Assembly: GCF_014145395.1 (NCBI RefSeq)
Contig: NZ_JACHTE010000002.1
Location: 1 to 64,000, forward strand
Direction of reading: 5' to 3'
Length of the DNA: 64,000 nucleotides
DNA from: Marilutibacter penaei
GTDB lineage: Bacteria; Pseudomonadota; Gammaproteobacteria; Xanthomonadales; Xanthomonadaceae
Shown: positions 1 through 7,784 of the stretch, one piece after another
Layout of the letters: each line of letters begins with the position of its first letter
Numbering within the stretch: position 1 is the first letter of the stretch
The notes under the pieces: model-generated
Databases searched by the model: none
What the model was told of the DNA's origin: nothing
Seen by the model: only the letters and a program-made list of their open reading frames with translations
Translations under genes and position numbers: made by a program

Positions 1-429
1 GCCGCCGCTCGCGGCCGGGGGGGGCGCGACCGCCGGCGCCGGCGCGGCGGCGGGTGGCGCGGGGCGTGCGGGCTCGGCCTCGTCGCGTTCGTACTGAGCG
101 CGGAACTTGGCCAGCAGCGGTAGGCCCACGGCTTCGGAGAGACGCTCGGTTTCGGTGGTGCCGTAGGCGAACGCGACCGGCAGCACGCCGGCCTCGCGCA
201 GCCCGTCGATCAGGCGCCGTGCGGTATCAACGTCGGGTACCTGCGACAGGCCACCGAAGTCGATCACGACCGCGGCCCGCGAGAACAGCTTGGGCGCGCG
301 ACGGACCCGCTGCTGCATCTCCTCGACCAGGCGGTCGACATCGAGGGTGCGGATGCGGAGGTTGGCGATGCCGACCTGGCCGATCTTGAGCTCGCCGGCC
401 TGTTCGTAGTCCACCACGGCCGAACTCAT
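1..429 (-). CDS. minC: Septum site-determining protein MinC, N-terminal part (runs off the window start)
   Basis: Read on the minus strand from the ATG at 427-429, the frame stays open to base 1 (143 codons). The protein begins MSSAVVDYEQAGELKIGQVG and continues with the MinC N-terminal domain pattern (LRIRTLDVDRLVEEM, FSRAAVVIDFGGL, and GVLPVAFAYGT near residue 85), then enters an Ala/Pro-rich linker at about residue 120. MinC, with MinD and MinE, blocks FtsZ ring assembly at the cell poles. The C-terminal beta-helix domain and presumably minD-minE lie outside the window. Its ATG overlaps the stop codon of the upstream acetyltransferase (ATGA), so the two are probably translationally coupled. 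Family assignment is from recognisable sequence; confidence is limited only by truncation. Confidence 0.85.
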   Translation of the reverse strand, partial: MSSAVVDYEQAGELKIGQVGIANLRIRTLDVDRLVEEMQQRVRRAPKLFSRAAVVIDFGGLSQVPDVDTARRLIDGLREAGVLPVAFAYGTTETERLSEAVGLPLLAKFRAQYERDEAEPARPAPPAAAPAPAVAPPPAASGG

Positions 430-1025
430 CGGCCGGTGCCCGTCATTCGGTGCGGGGCAGCAAGGTGCGCGCGATGCCGGACCCAGGGGGCGTCGGGCAG
501 CTTGCCGCCGTAGGTCTCGCGCACCCAGGGGTAGCTGCACAGCGGCTTCATCAGCATGGCGGTGCGCACGTTCACGTCCGGCATCACGTGCTGCCCCACC
601 TCGCGGAAGCCGAAGCTGCCGTGGAAGAGCAGGGCCGGGTCGTGGCCGCCCTCGAGGAAGACCTCGCAGGCCATCTGGGGATAGCGCAGCTCGGCGTAGC
701 TCTGGGCATCGGCATACAAGGCGCGGCCGACGCCACCGCCGCGTCGGCGGCTGGCAACGACGATGCGGTCGATATAGAAGAAATCAGCGTGGCGGTCCCG
801 GAACCAGCGGAAGTTGCTGCTTTCGTGCTCGGCCCCGCTGCCCACGCCCACCATGAAACCCGCCAGCGTGTCGTCGCGCAGGGCGACGCGGAAATACTCG
901 GCATGGTCGAAGAAACGACGCACCCGGGCCGCGTCGAGCGGCAGGATGGCGGGGCCGGCGGCGTTGTTGAGGGCAAGGACGGAATCCAGCTCGTGCTCAA
1001 GCACGTCGCGGACGACGATCGACAT
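426..1025 (-). CDS. GNAT-family N-acetyltransferase
   Basis: 199 residues. The GNAT acetyl-CoA site is visible as IDRIVVASRRRGGGVGRALY (motif A, R/Q-x-x-G-x-G/A) around residues 100-119, after a beta strand typical of the fold. The substrate cannot be told from sequence; it could act on a small molecule, a peptide or a protein N-terminus. I chose the ATG at 1023-1025 (MSIVVRDV) because a GGAG/AGGA stretch lies just upstream and the domain starts there; an upstream in-frame ATG at 1076 would add 17 unlikely residues. The stop codon overlaps the minC start by four bases, which places it as the first gene of a unit reading into minC. The same neighbour relationship is common in this family of bacteria (from memory, not checked). 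Confidence 0.8.
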   Translation of the reverse strand: MSIVVRDVLEHELDSVLALNNAAGPAILPLDAARVRRFFDHAEYFRVALRDDTLAGFMVGVGSGAEHESSNFRWFRDRHADFFYIDRIVVASRRRGGGVGRALYADAQSYAELRYPQMACEVFLEGGHDPALLFHGSFGFREVGQHVMPDVNVRTAMLMKPLCSYPWVRETYGGKLPDAPWVRHRAHLAAPHRMTGTGR

Positions 1026-1176
1026 TCCTGACTCCATGTGTTCCACGGCCGGCGGCACCATGCCGCGCGCCGGCAATGCGGGATTATCGCATGGCCCGCG
1101 GGCGCCCGCGAGACGCCGTCTGGGCGCATGACTTCCGGCTCGCCCCGGAACGCCCCAGTACCGCTAGCATGCAGGC

Positions 1177-2385
1177 ATGTGGAGCCACCTGAACCATTCC
1201 CGACTGTTGCGGTACTCCGGCCTGTTCACCTGGGTGGCCGTGGGCGCGCCGCTCCTCTATCTCTATTCATGGTCGTGGATCATCGAGGCCGAAGGCCTGG
1301 CTTCGGTGCTGGCGACCGGCCTGGCGACGATGCCGTGGCGGGCCATTGGCGCCTACCTGCTGTTCGGTGCCGGCTACTGGTGGCTGACCCGCGACCTGGG
1401 TTTCCGCCCACCGCGCTGGTTCGACCAGGTCGCGCTGCTGCTGCTGACCGCCAGCGCGGTGGCGATGAGCTATTTCACCCAGTCCGGGCTGGGCAGCGTG
1501 CTGTTGATGGTCACCGCCAGCGTGCTGCCGTGGATGCTGCCGATGTGGCTGGGCGTCGCCTGGCTGGTGATCAGCCAGCTCATCATCGTTCCCGTCTACA
1601 TCCGCCTGGACCTGCCGATCTTCGAGGCGGTGATGCAGTCGGTGCTGTACGCCGGCTTCTCCGGCTTCGTCTTCGTGACCAGCCTGGTGGCGCGGCAGCA
1701 GTCGCTGGCCCGGGAGGAACAGCGGCAGTTGAACGCGGAGCTCCGTGCGACCCGTGCACTGCTGGCCGAGAGCGCGCGGGTCAACGAGCGGACCCGGATC
1801 TCGCGTGAACTGCATGACCTCCTGGGCCATCACCTGACCGCGCTGAGCCTGAACCTCGAAGTCGCCAGCCACCTGTCGGAGGGGCGGGTGAAGGACCATG
1901 TCAGGCAGGCCCATACACTGGCGCGTCTTTTGTTGACCGACGTACGCGAAGCCGTGAGCCAGCTCCGGGAGGGCGGGGCGATCGACCTGGAAGCGGCACT
2001 GCGGCCACTGGCCGAGAACGTGCCGTCGCTGAACATCCACATGGACATCGCGTCGCCCCTGACCGTCGAGGACCCGGAGCGCGCGCATACCCTGCTGCGC
2101 TGTACCCAGGAGATCATCACCAACACGGTGCGGCATGCCGGCGCGCGCAACCTGTGGATCGATGCGCGCACCGAGGACGGTACCGTGGTGATGCGCGCGC
2201 GCGACGATGGGCGGGGCGCCGATGGGCCCGTCGCCGGCAATGGCCTGCAGGGCATGCGAGAGCGCCTCACCCAGCTGGGTGGAGCGCTTACGATAGAAAC
2301 GAAGCCCCAGGCCGGGTTCCGGCTGTGCCTGGCGCTTCCCGCCGCGGCCGCCGTGCCGGCCGTACAAGAAGGAGTGACCGCATGA
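1177..2385 (+). CDS. Sensor histidine kinase, NarX/DesK (HisKA_3) type
   Basis: 402 residues. About five or six hydrophobic segments fill residues 15-175, forming an integral membrane sensor module with no obvious extracytoplasmic domain. A short coiled stretch (residues 175-205) leads to the HisKA_3 dimerisation box RTRISRELHDLLGHHLTALS, with the phospho-accepting His at 213. The HATPase_c domain follows, with an N box (EIITNTVRHAG) and a G box (DDGRGADG, GNGLQGMRERL). It should autophosphorylate and pass phosphate to the response regulator encoded next, whose ATG overlaps this gene's TGA by four bases. The signal is unknown; kinases of this architecture often respond to membrane state. The start is the only sensible ATG; no strong ribosome binding site is seen. 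Confidence 0.9.
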   Translation: MWSHLNHSRLLRYSGLFTWVAVGAPLLYLYSWSWIIEAEGLASVLATGLATMPWRAIGAYLLFGAGYWWLTRDLGFRPPRWFDQVALLLLTASAVAMSYFTQSGLGSVLLMVTASVLPWMLPMWLGVAWLVISQLIIVPVYIRLDLPIFEAVMQSVLYAGFSGFVFVTSLVARQQSLAREEQRQLNAELRATRALLAESARVNERTRISRELHDLLGHHLTALSLNLEVASHLSEGRVKDHVRQAHTLARLLLTDVREAVSQLREGGAIDLEAALRPLAENVPSLNIHMDIASPLTVEDPERAHTLLRCTQEIITNTVRHAGARNLWIDARTEDGTVVMRARDDGRGADGPVAGNGLQGMRERLTQLGGALTIETKPQAGFRLCLALPAAAAVPAVQEGVTA

Positions 2386-3023
2386 TTCGCGTCCTGCTCG
2401 TAGATGACCAGACCCTGGTGCGCCAGGGCGTCCGCTCCCTGCTCTCGCTGGCCGAGGGGATCGAAGTGGTGGCCGAGGCCGGCGATGGCAAGCAGGCGGT
2501 ACAGGTTGTTCCCGAGATCAAGCCGGACGTCATCCTCATGGACATGCGCATGCCGGTGATGTCCGGGCTCGAGGCGCTGCAGGCGTTGGCCGCCGCCGGC
2601 AACCTGCCGCCGACGATCATCCTGACCACCTTCGACGACGACCAGCTGGTGCTGGCGGGCCTGAAGGCCGGCGCGAAAGGGTACCTGCTCAAGGATGTCT
2701 CGCTCGAACAACTGGTCGACGCCATCCAGACGGTGGCGCAGGGTGGGTCGCTCGTGCAGCCGGCGATGACCCAGCGTTTGCTGTCCGGGCTGGAGCACAT
2801 GCGCAACGATTTCGTCAGTCTGGACCGTCCGGATCCGCTCACCGACCGCGAGACCGAGATCCTGCGGCTGATGGCCGGCGGCTTCTCCAACAAGGAGATC
2901 GCGAACTCGCTCGGGGTCGCCGAGGGCACGATCAAGAACCACGTATCGAACATCCTGTCCAAACTCGGTGTCCGGGATCGCACGCGGGCCGTGCTCAAGG
3001 CCTTCGAACTTCAACTGGTGTGA
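2382..3023 (+). CDS. Response regulator, NarL/LuxR family
   Basis: 213 residues. The receiver domain occupies residues 1-120, with the acidic pair D8-D9, the phospho-acceptor D54 in ILMDMRMP, the conserved Thr/Ser region TTFDDD and the Lys in KGYLLKD. A LuxR-type helix-turn-helix follows at about 150-210 (LTDRETEILRLMAGGFSNKE, then VAEGTIKNHVSNILSKLGV). It binds DNA when phosphorylated by the membrane kinase with which it shares an ATGA overlap. No target genes can be identified from the window; no ABC transporter or desaturase gene flanks the pair, which would be the usual clue for DesKR- or LiaSR-like systems. Confidence 0.92.
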   Translation: MIRVLLVDDQTLVRQGVRSLLSLAEGIEVVAEAGDGKQAVQVVPEIKPDVILMDMRMPVMSGLEALQALAAAGNLPPTIILTTFDDDQLVLAGLKAGAKGYLLKDVSLEQLVDAIQTVAQGGSLVQPAMTQRLLSGLEHMRNDFVSLDRPDPLTDRETEILRLMAGGFSNKEIANSLGVAEGTIKNHVSNILSKLGVRDRTRAVLKAFELQLV

Positions 3024-3259
3024 GCCCCGCGGGCGGGCGTCCGGCCCCTTGGTCCGTACGGGCTGAACGGGTGGGGGGCGGGTGGCGACGGGAGCAGCCT
3101 GTCCGGGCGCGCTCGCGGGCAATCCGGCCCCGGGACAGCCGGCCGGACGGGGTCCGGCTTTGTTGCATCCAAAGGGTAATGCGTCTGCCCCCGGACCTTT
3201 GCTAGGATTGCGGTTCTGCGTCCCGGCCAGGCTTCCGGGGCGATCCTGGAGAACACTGA

Positions 3260-4441
3260 ATGACCCGTCTGATCGAGATCCTGATTTCCCTCGCCATCGT
3301 CACTGCGTTGTTCCTGGTGGTGGGCGTGTTGCTGCCGTCCTCGCGGCACCTTGAAGAAAGCGTCGAGACCAACCGCAAGCTGACCATCGTGTACGACACG
3401 CTGAACAGCTTCCGTCGCTTCGACGACTGGAACGCGCTGGTGGCGCACGACCCGGCGATGAAGCTGGAACTGTCGGGTCCGGAAGCGGGCGTGGGCGCGC
3501 GGCTGGACTATCAGTCCGAGAACGACGACATCGGCAGCGGCCACTGGGAAATCGTGGGCAACGAGCCGCTCAAGAGCGTGAGCATCGAGCTCGACGACAA
3601 TCCGCGGGGCGCCAATCCGTTCCGCGGGCGCGGCAAGAACCAGCGCACGAGCTACACGCTGGAGCCGACCGGCCGCAGTGGCCGCAACACCATGATCACC
3701 CAGACCTACGACGTGGATTATGGCTGGGACCTGCTCGGCCGCTATTCGGGCCTGTACGTGACCAGCAACATGGGCCAGGACATGAAGATCGGCCTGGGCC
3801 GCCTGACCAACATGCTGTCCACCGTGCCGAACCACGACTACTCCGAGCTGGGTGGCGGTGATGCCGAGAAGGCCCCGCGCGTGGAAGACCGCGCGGTCCA
3901 GAACCTGCTCGTCGTGAGCGCCGCCGTGCCGCGTGAGAACGAGGCCGTCGCCAACCAGATGAAGAGCAACCTGGAGTGGATCAAGAAGGTGATGGACGCG
4001 AATGGCCTGGAGGCCGCGGGCCCGCTGCGCATCATCACCAACGAGTTCGGCTCCGACACCTACTCCTTCGACACCGCCATGCCGGTCCGCAAGAAGAGCG
4101 GCAGCCGTGCGTCCACGGATGCCGAGGCGGACGAAGGCGACGAGGCCGAGACCACTGCCGCGGTCGCGGCGCCCGCCACCGACGCACCGGAGCTGGGTAC
4201 GCTGAAGATCGAAGGTGACGGCAACCCCGTCGAGCTGGTCCGCACCGATGCAGCGCGCGTGGTGGCGGTACCGTATACCGGCCACATGGCCAACCTGTCG
4301 AAGATCCGCGACTCGCTGCGTGCCTGGGCCCTGACCCGCGGGTATGAAACCGTCGACCGTCCCTACGAGGACTGGCTCACCGGTGTCGAGCAGGGCTTCG
4401 CCCTCGACGGTGAGTTCGTGGTGTACTGGCAGATCAAGTAA
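3260..4441 (+). CDS. Membrane-anchored SRPBCC (polyketide-cyclase-like) protein
   Basis: 393 residues. One N-terminal hydrophobic helix (residues 4-26, ending VLLPSSRHLEES) anchors the protein in the inner membrane with most of the chain outside. The stretch starting SVETNRKLTIVYDTLNSFRR followed by FDDWNAL is the typical beginning of a SRPBCC/polyketide_cyc2 helix-grip fold, which binds hydrophobic ligands. The C-terminal half has an acidic, Ala-rich low-complexity linker (about residues 276-312) before a final conserved block ending in VVYWQIK. The ligand is unknown. It stands alone, with 236 bases upstream and a DUF423 gene downstream. Family is assigned by pattern only; the function is not. 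Confidence 0.7.
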   Translation: MTRLIEILISLAIVTALFLVVGVLLPSSRHLEESVETNRKLTIVYDTLNSFRRFDDWNALVAHDPAMKLELSGPEAGVGARLDYQSENDDIGSGHWEIVGNEPLKSVSIELDDNPRGANPFRGRGKNQRTSYTLEPTGRSGRNTMITQTYDVDYGWDLLGRYSGLYVTSNMGQDMKIGLGRLTNMLSTVPNHDYSELGGGDAEKAPRVEDRAVQNLLVVSAAVPRENEAVANQMKSNLEWIKKVMDANGLEAAGPLRIITNEFGSDTYSFDTAMPVRKKSGSRASTDAEADEGDEAETTAAVAAPATDAPELGTLKIEGDGNPVELVRTDAARVVAVPYTGHMANLSKIRDSLRAWALTRGYETVDRPYEDWLTGVEQGFALDGEFVVYWQIK

Positions 4442-4542
4442 GCCGGTCTGCCCGTGTGACATTCAACAGCGCCGCCTCGAGCGGCGCTGTTTGTTTTCCG
4501 GGGCTGCTATCGTCTCCGGGAACCTCCACCGTGGAAGTGCCG

Positions 4543-4911
4543 ATGTCCGGACTTCGTCCTTTCCCCGCCTTCAGTCGCGGCCTGCAGGGGCTAGGCGGAG
4601 TGCTGGCCGCGTTGTCCGTGGCGCTGGCGGCCTACGCATCGCATGGGGTGGAGATGGCGGCGCGCGGGAACCTGCAGACCGCGGCGGTGTTCGCGTTCGG
4701 ACACGGGATCGCGCTGGCGGCCTTGGCACCCGGGTGTACGCGGCGGCTGGGTGGTGCGGCCCTCGTGATGATCGCAGCGGGGGTCCTGCTGTTTTCCGGC
4801 AGCCTGGCCCTTGCCCATTTCGCCGGCGTCCCGACGCGCTTTGCCCCACTGGGTGGCAGCCTGATGATCCTCGGCTGGCTCGGCTTCGCGGCCGACGCGA
4901 TCCGGCGCTGA
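4543..4911 (+). CDS. DUF423 small inner-membrane protein (YgdD-like)
   Basis: 122 residues with four hydrophobic helices. The pattern LQGLGGVLAALSVALAAYAS followed by HG and a conserved AVFAFGHGIALAAL, then LLFSGSLALAH and PLGGSLMILGWL, is that of the DUF423 family (E. coli YgdD and eukaryotic TMEM256). Its biochemical role is not known. I use the ATG at 4543; the frame is open further upstream but those residues are not membrane-like and overlap the region after the SRPBCC gene. It ends five bases before the glycosylase gene, so the two are probably one transcript. Confidence 0.75.
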   Translation: MSGLRPFPAFSRGLQGLGGVLAALSVALAAYASHGVEMAARGNLQTAAVFAFGHGIALAALAPGCTRRLGGAALVMIAAGVLLFSGSLALAHFAGVPTRFAPLGGSLMILGWLGFAADAIRR

Positions 4912-4916
4912 CGACG

Positions 4917-5585
4917 ATGCCGCGCCATGCACGCGGTTTCGACGTGGCCGAGGCGGCGGACTGGCTGGCCCGGCGCGACCGTCGGCTGGCGGGCTGGATG
5001 CGCCGCCTGGGCCCGCTGGAGGCCGATCCACGCTGGCATCGCTCCTTCGACCCGGTCGACGCGCTCGCCCGCGCCATCCTCTTCCAGCAATTGAGTGGCA
5101 AGGCGGCAGCGACGATCGTCGGGCGGGTCGAGGTCGCCATCGGCAGCCAGCGCCTGCATGCCGATACGCTGGGGCGCTGCGACGATGCGACCCTCAGGGC
5201 GTGTGGCGTTTCCGGGAACAAACTGGCGGCGCTGCGCGACCTCAGCCTGCGGGCGTCGCAGGGCGGGATCCCGAGCGCGCGGCGGATGGCCTGGATGGAC
5301 GACCAGGCCATCATCGAGGCCCTGGTGCCGGTGAGGGGCATCGGCCGGTGGACCGTCGAAATGCTGCTGATATTCCGCCTCGGCCGCCCGGACGTGCTTC
5401 CGGTGGATGACCTGGGTATCCGCAAGGGGGTGCAGCGCGTCGATGGCCAAACGACGCCCCCGACCGCGAGGGCGCTCGTCGAGCGGGGCGCGCGCTGGGC
5501 GCCCTACCGCAGTTGGGCCAGTCTGTACCTGTGGCGCGTGGCCGACGCTGCCGGGGAGGGGGGCCCCACGCCCCGATCCTCATAG
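4917..5585 (+). CDS. DNA-3-methyladenine glycosylase II, AlkA-like HhH-GPD
   Basis: 222 residues. The helix-hairpin-helix is LVPVRGIGRWTVEMLLIF (residues 136-153), followed by LPVDDLGIRKG, in which D165 aligns with the catalytic Asp of AlkA. An upstream FQQLSGKAAATIVGR block (residues 56-70) is also diagnostic. The enzyme removes alkylated bases such as 3-methyladenine and starts base-excision repair. It lacks the N-terminal Ada-like domain of E. coli AlkA, so it is the short bacterial/archaeal form. It begins five bases after the DUF423 gene. The start is at the ATG at 4917; an upstream open frame is not needed for the domain. Confidence 0.88.
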   Translation: MPRHARGFDVAEAADWLARRDRRLAGWMRRLGPLEADPRWHRSFDPVDALARAILFQQLSGKAAATIVGRVEVAIGSQRLHADTLGRCDDATLRACGVSGNKLAALRDLSLRASQGGIPSARRMAWMDDQAIIEALVPVRGIGRWTVEMLLIFRLGRPDVLPVDDLGIRKGVQRVDGQTTPPTARALVERGARWAPYRSWASLYLWRVADAAGEGGPTPRSS

Positions 5586-5692
5586 CGCCGGGCGTGCTCA
5601 TCGCACCTTAACGCGCACCCTCGAAGATGGCCGGGCGGGCCGACGGTCCGCCACCGCCCGAAGCGGTGTCCACGGATTTCGAGGTCCGACAC

Positions 5693-6085
5693 ATGCCTGT
5701 ACGTTCCGGTCGTTCCGTCCTGCGTTCCGCCTGGCTGGCCATCCTCCTGCTGGTCGTCGGCGTTGCCATCGCCAGTCCCTCCAACAAATGGCGCCTCGAG
5801 GTCAGCAGCGATGCCGACAGCGACGGTGAAGTCGTCGTGCGCATCTCGCCGGTGGGCGGGACCGCGATCGACGTGCGCATCGCGATCCCCGACGACACCA
5901 GTGAAAACCACATCGCCGACCTCATCAGCAACGGGCTGAAGGCGGAGCTGGGCGACATGTACCACGTGGAAGTCGACGATGGCGAGGACGTGCTGATCAA
6001 GAAGCACCACGACGGGGCCGATTTCGAGGTCGCGATCGTCGAATTGACGGTGGAAGGCACGCACATCCACATCGATCGAGAGTAG
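5693..6085 (+). CDS. Small exported protein of unknown function
   Basis: 130 residues. A clear signal peptide or anchor (RSAWLAILLLVVGVAIASPS, residues 11-30) precedes a highly acidic, beta-rich region with many Asp and Glu and a cluster KKHHDGADF near residue 102. The last residues are His/Ile alternations (GTHIHIDRE). I do not recognise a family. The acidic and histidine-rich composition might suit metal binding in the periplasm, but that is speculation. The ATG at 5693 is chosen because it directly precedes the signal peptide; a further in-frame ATG at 5627 would bury it. Confidence 0.55.
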   Translation: MPVRSGRSVLRSAWLAILLLVVGVAIASPSNKWRLEVSSDADSDGEVVVRISPVGGTAIDVRIAIPDDTSENHIADLISNGLKAELGDMYHVEVDDGEDVLIKKHHDGADFEVAIVELTVEGTHIHIDRE

Positions 6086-6116
6086 GTCGGGAACTCGCCT
6101 CGCGTGCGACGGCCCG

Positions 6117-6920
6117 TCAGGGGCCGTCGTACCGCCAATGCCAGGGCTCGTGCACGATGCCGTGGGGGTTGTCGCGGGGGTAGCTCAGGATGAAGCCGTG
6201 GCCGCCGGCGTTTGCCGACAGCCACGCGTGGGCACCGGTCTTCTCGAAGCTCGCCTCGGCCGCCGGCTCGCCGGGGGTGCCGATATCCAAAGCACGGCCC
6301 GAGTGATGCTCGCTGAACCCGGGGGCGGCGTTGACCGCGAGGATGTCATCGACGTCCTGCCCAAGGGCGCGTTTGCGCTCGAAGATGCCCAGCTGGTAGT
6401 CGTGGCTGCGATAGCCGGAAATCGACTCCAGTACGATGCCGTCGCGCAGGGCGTGGGCCTGCATGAGGTGCCACGCGCGTGCGGCATCGGCCCGCAACCA
6501 CAGGGGGCGGCGAAAGCGGTCGGAGCCGGCGAAGGCCAGCCATTCCGGCTCGGCCACCAGCGCCAGTCCCGTGCGCTCGCTGTAGGCGTCCGCGTCCAGC
6601 CCGAGGACGGACAGTCGTTCTTCCAGCCGCGTCAGGGCCAACGTGGCGACAGGGGCCAGTCCGGCGTGACGGGGAGGAAGACCGGCCTCCAGCACGTCCA
6701 AGGCCTCGTCGAGGCCCGGCTCGCGCGGCAGGCGCGGTACCAGTGGCAGCAGGCCCTCGGGCAACTCCGCGGCGAGATAGCGTCCATCCCGTTTGCGCCT
6801 CAGCACCCGTCGCGCCCGCGACAGGGCGCGCGCATCCCGGTTGGCGCGCGCGCGCAACAGCCGGGCGGGCCAGAGTTCGATCTCGGCCGTATTGAACAGG
6901 ATGTCCGGGGCGCCGCGCAT
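6117..6920 (-). CDS. M15-family D-alanyl-D-alanine carboxypeptidase (VanY-like)
   Basis: 267 residues. The zinc peptidase motifs are clear: SISGYRSHDYQLGIF near residue 165, then SEHHSGRALDIG (S-x-H-x-x-G-x-A-x-D, with the first two zinc ligands His and Asp) near residue 200, and a C-terminal HEPWHWRY carrying the catalytic Glu/His pair. Enzymes of this kind trim the terminal D-Ala from peptidoglycan stem peptides. Unlike most VanY/LdcB proteins, there is no signal peptide; the first 70 residues are Arg-rich and hydrophilic. Either the true start differs, or the protein is exported another way or acts in the cytoplasm on recycled muropeptides. Confidence 0.8.
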   Translation of the reverse strand: MRGAPDILFNTAEIELWPARLLRARANRDARALSRARRVLRRKRDGRYLAAELPEGLLPLVPRLPREPGLDEALDVLEAGLPPRHAGLAPVATLALTRLEERLSVLGLDADAYSERTGLALVAEPEWLAFAGSDRFRRPLWLRADAARAWHLMQAHALRDGIVLESISGYRSHDYQLGIFERKRALGQDVDDILAVNAAPGFSEHHSGRALDIGTPGEPAAEASFEKTGAHAWLSANAGGHGFILSYPRDNPHGIVHEPWHWRYDGP

Positions 6921-7024
6921 CCGGGGAGCTTAGCCGGCCCTTGGGGGTGTCGCCACTCGAGCGAACCGCGCAAAGGATCCGCTTCGCCCGCGACCCGAGC
7001 GGAGACCCGTGGTTGCCCCCTGGG

Positions 7025-7201
7025 TCAGGCGCGCTTCTTGAAGAACAGGTGGAGCGGGCCGGCGGCATTGGACTGCAGCGCCGACACGAGTTCCCATCCT
7101 TGTGCGCCATGGCGGTCGAGTTCGGCCTGGGCCCGCTCGGACTGGCTCTCGAACAGTTTGTAGGGCACATCCACGACCTTGTGTTGCCAGCGGTCATTCA
7201 T
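7025..7201 (-). CDS. DUF4177-type small protein
   Basis: 58 residues beginning MNDRWQHKVVDVPYKLFESQ, with the later signature LDRHGAQGWELVSALQ and a C-terminal LHLFFKKRA. This is the DUF4177 pattern (a short beta-alpha-beta protein whose W-E-L-V-S core is very conserved). Function unknown. Its start overlaps the stop of the ribbon-helix-helix gene by eight bases, so it is the last gene of the SPFH operon. The ATG at 7199-7201 gives the expected family length; the frame is open upstream but inside other genes. Confidence 0.7.
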   Translation of the reverse strand: MNDRWQHKVVDVPYKLFESQSERAQAELDRHGAQGWELVSALQSNAAGPLHLFFKKRA

Positions 7202-7391
7202 CGGCGTCTTCATCCCCATTGGGTGATTGCCGGCCGGGGCCAGGCAGTCGGTTGGACTTGCGCAGCGCGTCGCGCAGCACGTATTCGATCTGGGCATTCA
7301 GGCTGCGCAGTTCATCGTCGGCCCAGCGCTGGGCGGCTTCCAGCACGTCGGCATTGATGCGCAGGGGGTAGGCTTTCTTCTTGCCGCTCAC
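7194..7391 (-). CDS. Arc-type ribbon-helix-helix DNA-binding protein
   Basis: 65 residues starting at a GTG (7389-7391) that overlaps the preceding gene's stop (GTGA). The N-terminal strand KKAYPLRINADVLEAAQRWA followed by two helices (DELRSLNAQIEYVLRDALRK) fits the MetJ/Arc fold, in which the strand residues contact the DNA major groove as a dimer. The C-terminal 20 residues are Pro/Gly/Asp-rich. Such proteins usually repress their own operon. No toxin gene is adjacent; the neighbours are an SPFH protein and DUF4177, so this is not a classic toxin-antitoxin pair. It is a good candidate to bind the paired palindromes upstream of the SPFH gene, but that is inference. Confidence 0.75.
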   Translation of the reverse strand: MSGKKKAYPLRINADVLEAAQRWADDELRSLNAQIEYVLRDALRKSNRLPGPGRQSPNGDEDADE

Positions 7392-7774
7392 GGCCGGCCG
7401 TTCCCTCCGCCCGCCGCGCGTCCGTCGCGTGGGGGCAGGTAGTCGCGGCGGGCGCGGCGGGCGGCGATGAACAGCGCCAGACCCAGCCCGTTCACCGCGA
7501 CCAGTAGCAACACCGTGACCACGGCCAGCGGGCCCTGGCGGTCGCCGGCCCAGTACAGGCCGAGGGCGCCCAGCCACAGCGCGAAGCCGACCGAAGCGAG
7601 TAGCCAGCCCAGGCGCCGCGCCACTGCTGCGGGGTCGGGCAGGCGTGCGGCATCCAGGCCGTTCAACCAGCGCAGGTCCCCCTGGCCGACGCGCCAGGCG
7701 ATGGCGAACATCGGCAGGCTGCTGGCGAACAGCACCAGCGGTACGAGCAGGTCCTGGGCGAGGGTGGCGGCCAT
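7388..7774 (-). CDS. Small membrane protein of unknown function in the SPFH operon
   Basis: 128 residues with three hydrophobic helices (about residues 5-28, 51-73, 80-103) and a basic, Gly-rich C-terminal tail ([19 protein letters not shown]). I use the ATG at 7774, ten bases after the SPFH stop; an upstream in-frame ATG at 7834 would overlap the SPFH gene by 50 bases. The arrangement resembles small SdpI/DUF3784-like membrane proteins, but I cannot confirm the family. It is translationally coupled to the ribbon-helix-helix gene. Co-location with an SPFH protein suggests a role at a membrane microdomain or as partner of that protein (inference). Confidence 0.6.
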   Translation of the reverse strand: MAATLAQDLLVPLVLFASSLPMFAIAWRVGQGDLRWLNGLDAARLPDPAAVARRLGWLLASVGFALWLGALGLYWAGDRQGPLAVVTVLLLVAVNGLGLALFIAARRARRDYLPPRDGRAAGGGNGRP

Positions 7775-7784
7775 CTCGACGGCC

